Source: Eurosta solidaginis
Lineage: Eukaryota > Arthropoda > Insecta > Diptera > Tephritidae
Direction of reading: 5' to 3'
Assembly (NCBI RefSeq): GCF_040869045.1
Contig: NC_090319.1
Location: 287,343,693-287,407,692, forward strand
Length of the DNA stretch: 64,000 nt
Position numbers and translations under genes: made by a program. This document shows positions 47,201-57,838 of the stretch, piece by piece. The notes under the pieces are model-generated. The model did not search any database. It was not told where the DNA came from and was given only the letters and a program-made list of their open reading frames with translations. Every line of letters begins with the position of its first letter. The first letter of the stretch is position 1.

Positions 47201-50193
47201 ACATAATTAGTTTGGGAACAAATATAACTTAATAAGTGGGGTATGTGTGCTTTTCCGTATTTAATCTGGTTTTGTGGCAGTATGCAAGAGATCACATAAT
47301 TAGTTTGGGAACAAATATAACTTAATAATGGGGTTTGTGTGCTTTTCCGTATTTAATCTGATTTTATGGCAGTATACAATAGATCACATAATTAGTTTGG
47401 AAACAAATATAACTTAGTAAGTGGGGTATGTGTGCTTTTCCGTATTTAATCTGGTCTTATGGCAGTATACAATATATTACATAATTAGTTTGGGAACAAA
47501 TATAACTTAATAAGTGGGGTATGTGTGGTTTTCCGTATTTAATCTGGTTTTGTGGCAGTATACAAAAATCACATAATTAGTTTGGGAACAAATATAACTT
47601 AATAAGTTGGGTATGTGTGCTTTTCCGTATTTAATCTGGTCTTATGGCAGTATACAATATATTACATAATTAGTTTGGGAACAAATATAACTTAATAAAT
47701 GGGATATGTGTGCTTTTCCGTATTTAATCTGGTTTTGTGGCAGTGTGCAAGAGATCACATAATTAGTTTGGGAACAAATATAACTTAATAATGGGGTTTG
47801 TGTGCTTTTCCGTATTTAATCTGATCTTATGGCAGTATACAATAGATCACATAATTAGTTTGGAAACAAATATAACTTAATAAGTGGGGTATGTGTGCTT
47901 TTCCGTATTTAATCTGGTCTTATGGCAGTATACAATATATTACATAATTAGTTTGGGAACAAATATAACTTAATAAGTGGGGTATGTGTGCTTTTCCTTA
48001 TTTAATCTGGTTTTGTGGCAGTGTGCAAGAGATCACATTATTAGTTTGGGAACAAATATAACTTAATAATGGGGTTTGTGTGCTTTTCCGTATTTAATCT
48101 GATTTTATGGCAGTATACAATATATTACATAATTAGTTTGGGAACAAATATAACTTAATAAGTGGGGTATGTGTGCTTTTCCGTATTTAATCTGGTTTTT
48201 TGGCAGTGTGCAAGAGATCACATAATTAGTTTGGGAACAAATATAACTTAATAACGGGGTTTGTGTGCTTTTCCGTATTTAATCTGATTTTATGGCAGTA
48301 TACAATAGATTACATAATTAGTTTGGGAACAAATATAACTTAATAAGTGGGGTATGTGTGCTTTTCCGTATTTAATCTGATTTTATGGCAGTATACAATA
48401 TATTACATAATTTGTTTGGGAACAAATATAACTTAATAAGTGGGGTATGTGTGCTTTTCCGTATTTAGTCTGATTTTATGGCAGTATACAATATATTACA
48501 TAATTAGTTTGGGAACAAATATAACTTAATAAGTGGGGTATGTGTGCTTTTCCGTATTTAATCTGATTTTATGGCAGTATACAATAGATTACATAATTAG
48601 TTTGGGAACAAATATAACTTAATAAGTGGGGTATGTGTGCTTTTCCGTATTTAATCTGATTTTATGGCAGTATACAATAGATTTCATAGTTAGTTTGGGA
48701 ACAAATATAACTTAATAAGTGGGGTATGTGTGCTTTTCCGTATTTAATCTGGTTTTGTGGCAGTGTGCAAGAGATCACATAATTAGTTTGGGAATAAATA
48801 TAACTTAATAACGGGGTTTGTGTGCTTTTCCGTATTTAATCTGATTTTATGGCAGTATACAATATATTACATAATTAGTTTGGGAACAAATATAACTTAA
48901 TATGTGGGGTATGTGTGCGTTTCCGTATTTAATCTGGTTTTGTGGCAGTGTGCAAGAGATCACATAATTAGTTTGGGAATAAATATAACTTAATAACGGG
49001 GTTTGTGTGCTTTTCCGTATTTAATCTGATTTTATGGCAGTATACAATATATTACATAATTAGTTTGGGAACAAATATAACTTAATATGTGGGGTATGTG
49101 TGCGTTTCCGTATTTAATCTGGTTTTGTGGCAGTGTGCAAGAGATCACATAATTAGTTTGGGAATAAATATAACTTAATAACGGGGTTTGTGTGCTTTTC
49201 CGTATTTAATCTGATTTTATGGCAGTATACAATATATTACATAATTAGTTTGGGAACAAATATAACTTAATAAGTGGGGTATGTGTGCTTTTCCGTATTT
49301 AATCTGGTTTTGTGGCAGTGTGCAAGAGATCACATAATTAGTTTGGGAATAAATATAACTTAATAACGGGGTTTGTGTGCTTTTCCGTATTTAATCTGAT
49401 TTTATGGCAGTATACAATATATTACATAATTAGTTTGGGAACAAATATAACTTAATATGTGGGGTATGTGTGCGTTTCCGTATTTAATCTGGTTTTGTGG
49501 CAGTGTGCAAGAGATCACATAATTAGTTTGGGAATAAATATAACTTAATAACGGGGTTTGTGTGCTTTTCCGTATTTAATCTGATTTTATGGCAGTATAC
49601 AATATATTACATAATTAGTTTGGGAACAAATATAACTTAATATGTGGGGTATGTGTGCGTTTCCGTATTTAATCTGGTTTTGTGGCAGTGTGCAAGAGAT
49701 CACATAATTAGTTTGGGAATAAATATAACTTAATAACGGGGTTTGTGTGCTTTTCCGTATTTAATCTGATTTTATGGCAGTATACAATATATTACATAAT
49801 TAGTTTGGGAACAAATATAACTTAATATGTGGGGTATGTGTGCGTTTCCGTATTTAATCTGGTTTTGTGGCAGTGTGCAAGAGATCACATAATTAGTTTG
49901 GGAACAAATATAACTTAATAACGGGGTTTGTGTGCTTTTCCGTATTTAATCTGATTTTATGGCAGTATACAATAGATTACATAATTAGTTTGGGAACAAA
50001 TATAACTTAATAAGTGGGGTATGTGTGCTTTTCCGTATTTAATCTGGTCTTGTGGCAGTATACAATATATTACATAATTAGTTTGGGAACAAATATAACT
50101 TAATAAGTGGGGTATGTGTGCTTTTCCGTATTTAATCTGGTTTTGTGGCAGTGTGCAAGAGATCACATAATTAGTTTGGGAACAAATATAACT
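44229..50193. repeat. 93-bp satellite array 2 (about 64 units)
   Basis: Same satellite as 27001-36430 but richer in the 'ttttgtggcagtgtgcaaga' variant. From 48763 to 49873 the phrase 'gtgtgcaag' recurs every 185 bp at 48763, 48948, 49133, 49318, 49503, 49688 and 49873. This is a clean dimeric higher-order repeat made of a 93-bp unit and a 92-bp unit. The final ~500 bp match the end of array 1 with the 13,763-bp offset. Confidence 0.97.
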
Positions 50194-50209
50194 ATATATA
50201 ATATATACA

Positions 50210-50416
50210 TTGAAAGAATATTTAAATCAAGATGATCCACCGTTTAATGATCCAAAAATTCCATCACACATACAAGGAATGGAACAACATATTCAGTTGC
50301 TAGCTAGCGTTTCCAAACGGGTTATACCGGAAAATGTAGAGGCTGTTATGGCGACGACATTAGAGAGCCGTGCGAAATTGCCCAGACTTGAAAGTAAAAA
50401 AGACTTCAAACAATAA
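50210..50416 (+). CDS. Small open frame, 68 codons (copy 2)
   Basis: Duplicate of the frame at 36447 with Lys instead of Asn at position 2 and synonymous changes elsewhere. The similarity reflects the recent duplication and so says little about selection. It has the same 'IPSHIQGMEQHIQLLASVSK' stretch and basic end. Its function is unknown, and it may be the C-terminal remnant of a mobile-element protein cut by the satellite 17 bases upstream. Confidence 0.35.
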   Translation: MKEYLNQDDPPFNDPKIPSHIQGMEQHIQLLASVSKRVIPENVEAVMATTLESRAKLPRLESKKDFKQ

Positions 50417-51087
50417 TTTTTTTTTTAGTTTCTTTTCTATAACTCACTTAAATTAATTTTTTCATTTACATGTGTTCTGACTAAATAAATTTCTTAAGAG
50501 AAAAAATAGATATTATTATAAATAAATAATAAATATTATTATAAATAAATAAAGAAAAAACATAGCCATTTAGCTGATTTTTTCATGTAAAGTGCAAAAC
50601 CGGCGATTTTTTGAAATGTTTGTATGGTGAACCCCTAGAGGGGTCCAGGGGGTGTACCACTGGCATCGGTGGGTCGGGCCTCTAAAGTTAGTGGGGGTCG
50701 GTTATACATTTGGACTCGATTGGAGCACTCTAAATGGGTCAAAGTGGGATTTTTCAAAATTTGCCCCTACCCAAAAGTTCGACCCAAATTGGGGGACATC
50801 AGAATTCGTTTTAGAGGTACGGTTCCTTCGGAAAGGTTTCTTATTTTGATCCCTAGAATATGATTTTTATAGAGCAATGGGCGATTTTTTTGCCTGCCCA
50901 CAAATCGACCCGGCCTATTGTACACGTATCAGTTATATAACACGTTTCAACTGTGCAAATATACATTTATATAAGCAAACAATTACCAGGAAATTTTCTT
51001 TTAAAAATATTAATCTCTTTGTTTAACTAATAAAAACTTTCCATTATCGTTATTAATTAAATATGCTCATTATTTTGCTCAATTAGG

Positions 51088-51094
51088 TATAAAT
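51088..51094 (+). promoter_or_regulatory. TATA box of protease copy C
   Basis: 'tataaat' 73 bases before the start codon. The context is identical in copy B and conserved in copy A. Confidence 0.7.
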
Positions 51095-51160
51095 AGCGCC
51101 CACAAAATTTATCTCGGTGTACTTCATATTTAAAAAGTAAAGAAAAAGTTCTTAAACGAA

Positions 51161-51916
51161 ATGAATTCGCGCAATATTTTCACGATCCTTTTTGTCGTTC
51201 TACGCTGCCTTCTATCCTATACGAATGCGACATTTCAAAAACTAATTGGAACATATATAGAAATAAAGCACAGTCCACATTCGGTATCAATATTTGATTG
51301 TTCCGAGTATATTTGCGTTGGTTCCATAATCTCTACAAATTGCGTGGTTACAGCTGCACATTGCGTATTCGGGAAACAATGGACGAATATCGACGTTCTA
51401 GCTGGTGTAGCTGATATACGTTATTTAAACAGAGGAGGTGGTCAACAACGCAAAGTGCAGCATATATTTTTTGATGAGCATTATAAACGAGAATCATCAT
51501 TTATGAATATAGCTGTTGTAAAAGTGAATGAAGATTTTATATGGCAGCCTTTTGCAGTAATGCATGTAAAGCTTCCCTTTTTCGGATTAGAACCGGGCAC
51601 GAGTATTAAAGTTAATGGATGGGGTCCGATAAATTTACATGATCCGGTTCCTAATCCTCTTCTCAAAACTATTAGAATGAATATAATACAAAATGATCAA
51701 TGCGAGAACTTTTATGGTGATATACCAAACACAATCATTTGTGCTGAAAATAGAGGAGGTATTCTGAGTAAAAGAGATTCTGGAGCAGGGGCAATTGCGA
51801 TGGGCTATCTATGTGCGGTGGCACACGATGGTACTGATAGGCGCAATGTTCCGAGTTTATTTACAGATACAACAAATGAAAGAGTTAGAGAATTTTTAGG
51901 ACCCCATGCATGTTAA
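51161..51916 (+). CDS. Secreted chymotrypsin-fold serine protease homologue, 251 aa (copy C)
   Basis: Single-exon frame of the S1 (trypsin/chymotrypsin) family. Residues 1-23 form a signal peptide ending 'SYTNA'. The domain starts near residue 28 ('LIGTYIEI' instead of the usual 'IVGG'). The catalytic His is kept (His67 in 'VVTAAHC') and so is the Ser (Ser207 in 'KRDSGAG'). The Asp position reads Asn (Asn116 in 'FMNIAVVKV'), so strong proteolytic activity is unlikely. The residue that sets trypsin specificity, six before the Ser, is Ile201. The Cys just before the active-site Ser is Ser203. 'VNGWGP' and the C-terminal 'VREFLGPHAC' are typical of the fold. Length is normal for the family. The start is the first Met and has a TATA box 73 bases upstream. 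The product is probably secreted and non-catalytic (serine protease homologue), with unknown partner. It is the only intact one of three copies here. Confidence 0.85.
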   Translation: MNSRNIFTILFVVLRCLLSYTNATFQKLIGTYIEIKHSPHSVSIFDCSEYICVGSIISTNCVVTAAHCVFGKQWTNIDVLAGVADIRYLNRGGGQQRKVQHIFFDEHYKRESSFMNIAVVKVNEDFIWQPFAVMHVKLPFFGLEPGTSIKVNGWGPINLHDPVPNPLLKTIRMNIIQNDQCENFYGDIPNTIICAENRGGILSKRDSGAGAIAMGYLCAVAHDGTDRRNVPSLFTDTTNERVREFLGPHAC

Positions 51917-51935
51917 AGAGTGTTGTTATAAATTC

Positions 51936-52046
51936 ACTGTTGAGTGGAATATCACCCTACTCGACAGAACACCGAATTTCGAAACAGTTTGAGATAGGTC
52001 GTTTTCGAAGCAGCCGTTGAGATATGGTGGCATTCCAATCAACAGT
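51936..52046. repeat. Imperfect palindrome behind protease copy C
   Basis: Same structure as at 41611, 20 bases after the stop codon. It would fold as a hairpin in the 3' UTR. Confidence 0.7.
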
Positions 52047-52081
52047 CGAACTGGCGATATTTGTTTTATATATAATGTAAA

Positions 52082-52087
52082 AATAAA
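52082..52087 (+). other. Poly(A) signal candidate of protease copy C
   Basis: AATAAA 166 bases past the stop, beyond the palindrome. Confidence 0.5.
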
Positions 52088-54154
52088 TTGTTATGATTGC
52101 AAGTAAATAAATTTGTTTATTGTATGCAATGAAAGTTGTACGTAAGTATGTAAATGTCTTAAATTGTCAGACCAAAGTTCGATCACTACCGTAAAGTTCC
52201 CTCGTGTATGAATAGATCATGAGATAAATAGAAAATTGTGGCACAACTACTTCGATGTCCTGGCAAACTCCGTGTAAAACATATGATCCAATCGACGTAA
52301 TCAGTTATTGAAGTCATAGAATAACGCCTTAGTCATAACGATACCATAGCCAACCAATTGGTTTTTGGTTTTCACCAAAATCCATAATCTATAAATTTTT
52401 GCGCTGGCGAATTCATTCACATGTTGGAGATTATGTTTTTCGTTTCGAAATTTTTCACATTTTCTGTTTTATGAAGTTATCACATATTTTAGATTAAGGC
52501 ACCAATAACCGATTCTAGTATACATATATCTATGGATAAGTCAAAATATGTTTACCAAGTTGGCGTTGTGAATATGGAAAGTTTTCTTTTATCACCCTCT
52601 ATATCATCGAACAGACCGAACAGACCACAACTTTATTACTTTTTCATCCATTTCGCATTCTTATTCCTTTCCTTTCCTTTTACCCTTCATCTCCACTCCC
52701 TTCTCACTGCAATTTCCGCACTCACTCCAGAACCCAATCCTCATTTCACTCCCTATCTAATTTCCACTCCCGCTCTTATTCTCATGATTAATCCCTCTTC
52801 CACTCCCTCTAAACCACCGCATTTAATTACCTCATATATGGAATCCATACAAGAAATATTGGATACCTTTCAAAGAATTACGGATATATCGCTCATATAC
52901 GTGTTGGTTCCACTCCCACTCGTACTCCCACTTACATGCGTTCTACATCTTCCACCTAAATTAGTAAACGAAATATAAAGAAAGCAAGCAGACAACAATT
53001 AATTGTGTCAAAACTATAAAGATCACAACTACAAACTTACAAATGTCGAATAAATCAAAAATGTAATGAATGATAACAAACTTGATTTAAGATTTAAAAG
53101 AAATTTCAGTGTAAAAACTGTATTAACATAGTTATATAAAGAGTGCGGTAGATGATTGGCACCTTGACGCACCTGCAACGGGAGTGTTCATCAGCACAAT
53201 TCCATGGTGTAGTATTCGACTTTACAATGCACACTGCCAAACACAAAGTAATAAAACACTTGGAGAAACTCGAATTGTTTTTTGTGTATTATGTTTGTCA
53301 CGTTATTAGAGAAAACTCTTAGTGTGCATTGAAACACACAAGACAGGCAACCTCGGTGCATGCACGAATGCACGCACAACTCGAGCACAATACGAACGAG
53401 TTTTGTGTTTCACTACGCAGGCAGTCAGGGCAAGAAGTTTAAATGGCGAAGGATTGTTTCTTAAGGGATTTTCTTGAAATTTGGTACATAGGTAATATTT
53501 AGAAAACTTTATTTTTCCGGGAAGTAGTAGAGACCAACCTATTAGAAAAAATGGTTGCGATTACTTATGCAGGCGATTATACTTCTTTGGGATTAAAAAA
53601 GAGTTTTTAATTGCATGAAAATAATTAAACACCATAAAATAATAAAAGAACTGTAAAAGAAGGTCATAGACTTTGTTCAGTTTAAATTTGAAAAATTTAA
53701 TAAATATTTATTATTTACACTAAGTGTTGAAATTAATAGCGTTTTCTTTTCTGAAATAAATTGTTGCCTAAATAAATGGTAAGTAAATAGTAAAGCCTTA
53801 ATAGAGTTACTGCTACCCCATAAAATTTTCAACATTTATAGTGCATACAAAAAACATTTCAACTCACTATATTTACTCATATTAACAGAGTATATGTGGA
53901 ACTTAAGAGCGAATTGAGAGTTTCACAGAGTTGCACAGCCACACCGCCATTTTATACAGGGTAAAAGTGTAATGCTTTTGCGTTGCGAGCAGGCAAACAT
54001 TTTCACAAAAGAACGAAATATCCCGTAAAGGCGTTGCCTGTTTTTTTTAGAATAGAACAACACCCTTGCGTGGCGTATAAAAAGCGTAACACTTTAGCTA
54101 GAAAAGAAAATGCAATAACCAATGGAATATAAATCTTGGTATGTAAACGAGACG
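52088..54154. other. Duplicated 3' flank, copy 2
   Basis: Same non-coding contents as 41763-43764, including the pyrimidine-rich block at about 52605-52975. It differs by the 73-bp stretch 53808-53880 ('tactgctaccccataaaatt' onward), which is absent from copy 1. Confidence 0.5.
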
Positions 54155-54530
54155 GCGGCCACCGTGGTGTGATACTAGCGTGCTTCGCCTACCACACCGT
54201 ATGCCCTGGGTTCACCCCCCGGGCAAAGCAACATCAACATTTTAGAAATAAGGGTTTTCTATTAGAAGAAAACTTTTCTAAGCTGGGTCGCCCCTCGGCA
54301 GTGTTTGGCAAGCGCTCCGGGTGCATTTCTGCCATGAAAATGTCTCAGTGAAAACTCATCTGCCTTGCAGATGCTGTTCGGAGTCGGCATAAAACATGTA
54401 GGTCGCGTCCGGCCAATTTGTAGGGATAATCAAGAGGAGCACGACGCAAGTTCGAAGACAAGCTCGGCCTTAGATCTTTTCGGAGGTTATCGCGGTTTAC
54501 ATTTATTTTATTTATTTATTATTTATTATG
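54155..54530 (+). mobile_element. tRNA-derived SINE, complete
   Basis: The head contains polymerase III promoter-like boxes: an A box in 'gtggtgtgatactagcgtgc' and a B box in 'gggttcaccccccgg'. The body has 'ctaagctgggtcgcccctcg', 'tgaaaactcatctgccttgc' and 'gcataaaacatgtaggtcgc', and the 3' end runs into an (ATTT)n tail at about 54503-54530. The same family occurs decayed at 23955 and truncated at 43765. Confidence 0.85.
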
Positions 54531-55272
54531 TAAACGAGACGAAAAATTACAATTTTCTAGGATGGACGGGTGGGATTCGAAATCACTCGCCTATGTAAGA
54601 AGATGACTTCACTTCCCAAATTCAAACTCTATAAAATCCTATTCAAAATTCGCTGTAACATATATTTCAAAGAGGGACTAAAGTCAAATTTGTGCCTTAA
54701 CCTTACACCACGTTTACACATACCCTAAATCGACAATAGATAATCTACGCATTTACATATGTTCCACCACTGGGAACAGCATTATTTTCTGTCAAATTTT
54801 CAACGTTCGAATCGCTAGACTGTTGAATAAATCACTCCAATATTCAGTTTTGAAAACTGGGCTTTATTTGGATTGCTTTGGGAGTAGAACTTCACGATTA
54901 TACTTCAAAACCAATAGCGTGTTTAAATCAATACTGATTAGTCATTCCTCAGCTTGCGCTGCTTTTATACTCCCTGTTGCCTCGTCCGCCAATTTCTCCA
55001 AAGTATAGACGTTTCACCTTCTAGAATTCTTTTATCTCCTGCTTGGTAATTTAGTTATATGCGTGTGTATGTGTGACTAAGAACTTCGTCTGATGATTAC
55101 ATGTGTGTGTGAGATATTTCTTCATTACGGTACCCGCTGGGGTAACGATAACTCGTCCATAACCTTTGTTATAGATAGTAAAGTTATAACACTTCCTATA
55201 CATTGTCGATAACACACCTATAACAAATCTTTCCATTGCAATTCTTTCTCTTTCTTTCTGTCCTTTCATATT
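54531..55272. other. Unassigned stretch, possibly a solo LTR
   Basis: No open frame of note. The part 54820-55200 ('gttgaataaatcactccaat', 'ctgcttttatactccctgtt', 'ggtacccgctggggtaacga') has the feel of an LTR of a fly retrotransposon by memory, but no second copy or clear ends are present. Confidence 0.3.
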
Positions 55273-56725
55273 TGTATACTCAGCTGAGCAGAGCTCACAG
55301 GGTATATTAATTTTGTTCGCATAACTGTAATCCGTACCGGCATAAACTAATCGACATAGATATAGACTTCTATATATCAAAACGATCCGGGCGAAGAAAG
55401 AAATTCATTTAGTCATGTCCGTCCGTCCGTCCGTCCGTCTGTACGTAAACACGATAACTTGAGTAAATTTTGAGGTATCTTAATGATCGCTATTAAAAAT
55501 GAACGAAATCAAACTTTAACCACGCCCACTTTTTCGATATCGAAAATTTCGAAAAACCGAAAAAGTGCGATAATTCATTACCAAAGACGGCTAAAATGAT
55601 GAAACTTCGTAGATGGGTGGAACTTATGACGACAAATTTAAAATTATTAAAATTTTTGACAATGGGCGTGACATCGTCCACTTTTAAAAGAAGGTAATTT
55701 AAAAGTTTTGCAAGCTGTAATTTCGCAGTCGTTGAAGATAACATGATGAAATTTGATAGCAACGTTACCCCTATTGCTATATGTGTGCTAAATAAAAATT
55801 AGCAAAATCGAATAACGAACACACCCACTTAAAAAAAAAATTTTTAAAAGTAAAATTTTAACAAAAAATTTAACATCTTTACAGTATATAAATAAACTAT
55901 TTCAACATTCAACTGCAGTAATATGGTGCAACAAAATTCAAATAGAAAAGAAAATTTCAAAATGGGCGTGGCTTCGCCCTTTTTATTTAATTTGTCTAGA
56001 ATACTTTTAATGCCATAAGTGGAACAAAAATTTACCAATCCTTGTGAATTTTGGTAAGGGCAAAGCTTCTATGACGACAACTGTTTTCTGGGGGCGAAAT
56101 CGGTTGAAACCACGCCCAGTTTTTATACACAGTCGACCGTCTGTCCTTCCACTCGGCCGTTAACATGATAACTTGAGCGAAAATCTATATATCTTTACTA
56201 AACTTAGTTCACCTACTTATCTGAACCCACTTTATATAGGTATTAAAAACGGGAGAAATCCACTTTTTCGATATCGAAAATTTAGAAAAATGAAAAAAAT
56301 GTCATAATTCTATACCAAATACGAAAAAAGGGATGAAATATGGTGATTGGATTGGTTTTTTGACGCAAAATATAACTTTAGAAAAAACTTTGTGAAATGC
56401 GTGTGACACCTACCATATTAAATATAAGAAAATGAAAAAGTTCTGCAGGGCGAAATCAAAAGCCCTTGGAATCAAGGCAGGAATACTGTTCGTGATATTG
56501 CATACATAAATAAATTAGCGTTACCCGACAGATGATGTTCTGGGCCACCCTGGTCCATATTTTTTCGAAAACGCCTTGACATATGCGACTAGGGGCCACT
56601 CCTTTTAAAAGCCCTCATTAATACCTTGAATTTGATACCCATATCGTACAAAAACATTATAGAGTCACCCCTGGTCCGCCTTTATGGCGGTGTCTCGAAG
56701 AGGCGTCCACCTATAGAAGAGGAAA
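55273..56725 (-). mobile_element. Dispersed element, minus strand, truncated in its tandem core
   Basis: It starts with 'tatactcagctgagcagagc', has a 'gtccgtccgtccgtccgtct' tract and repeated 'accacgcccactttttcgat' lines. Only about one and a half of the 130-bp units (56590-56720) remain before it breaks off. Same family as 20553-23752. Confidence 0.8.
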
Positions 56726-56929
56726 GAAGACTTTCATTTTACTTAACCGGAATCAACCCCGGTGTACGCAATGTAGGCATTCAAAATATTCTCGATAAAA
56801 AGACAGAGTATACAAAAGTTAAAGTTTTGAGAAATTTAGCATACTCAACTTCGCTATGCTAACACGTCTGCAATTTATTTGAAACTCCAGATACTTCCAT
56901 ATATTTATGGTGGTTAAAATGTAGGTTAA
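56726..56929. other. Short spacer
   Basis: Nothing recognised. A frame from 56626 to 56862 crosses the element boundary and is not a gene. Confidence 0.3.
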
Positions 56930-57014
56930 GTTAGATTAGGTTCAAGTGGTTGCCCTCCACATTGGAGCGCCACACTTAGGCTTTTATAGGCACACTGTGA
57001 AACCACACAGCAAA

Positions 57015-57838
57015 TCATTTCGTTGAGTTTGTGGAGCTAACTAAGCGTCGTGTATTGACCTCAGCTAAATCAGTCAGATCTACAAGAAACATCTTGCCCA
57101 TGAAACGTTGCCTTTTTCTACCGAGCGCTGGACATTCGCAAAGTAGATGCCTTATAGTTTCAGGCTCTTCTTCGTTGCCGCAGCTTCTACAATAATCATT
57201 AAATGGTGCGCCAATCCTTTCCACATGCGGTACAATACAAACGTGACCAGTGAAAAGACCTGCAACTAAGGAAAGATCCCCCTTCCATTCCGGCCATGTG
57301 AGTTTTTCCATGTGGCACCTATCATGATGCTTCCATCTGGCTCCGGCTTCCATCAGTAGAGCCTCCTTTATCTTGAGCTTGCTGGCGGAGAGCGGCATGC
57401 CCAACCTCTTCCAGGATGGCGAAAGTGGAACGTACCCTTTCTTGCAAGCTCATCCGCCATCTCATTACCTGGTATGCCGTTCTGTCCCGGAGCCCATACC
57501 AGATGTAGAGTAAACTGTTCAGCCATCACGTTAAGTGTTATGCGACAGCCTACTACAGCTTCAGAATTAGTTGTGACAGAGTCAAGGGTTTCCAGTGCTG
57601 CTTGACTGTCTGAGAAAATATAAATGTGCTTCTGAGAGACTGCCTGCTGCCTAAGGCAGTCCACAACGTCTTGTGTGGCCGCAAGCTCGGCCTGAAATAC
57701 GCTACAGTGATCCGGAAGGCGAAAAGATCGTTGTATGTCCAATCGCTCCGAATAGACACCCCCTCCGACCCTGTTATTCAGTTTAGATCCATCTGTGTAC
57801 ATCTGAATGCTGTCAGTGGGCCAGTCTGGGTCATTCAC
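57015..57838 (-). pseudogene. RNase H and C-terminal zinc motif of the non-LTR element
   Basis: The frame 57838-57368 is an RNase H domain with the acidic residues in 'MYTDGSKLN', 'FQAELAATQD', 'YIFSDSQAAL' and 'GNEMADELARKG'. It shifts frame near 57390 and continues (57404-57015) into a C-terminal region with 'YCRSCGNEEE' ... 'IRHLLCECPAL', a Cys2-His-Cys zinc-binding pattern. RNase H would remove the RNA template during target-primed reverse transcription. The frameshift between the two parts kills this copy. Confidence 0.85.

Larger units (their letters stand above)
50194..54216 (+). repeat. Segmental duplication, copy 2
   Basis: Second copy of the segment at 36431-43825, without the retrotransposon and with an extra 73 bp at 53808-53880. 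It carries the intact protease-like gene. Similarity with copy 1 ends in the SINE B-box region at about 54216. Confidence 0.93.

Noticed and set aside
56930..56960. Telomere-like 'taggttaagttagattagg'
   Set aside because: Only a few imperfect units at the 3' end of a retrotransposon. Flies do not use TTAGG telomeres, and it is better read as the element's tail.
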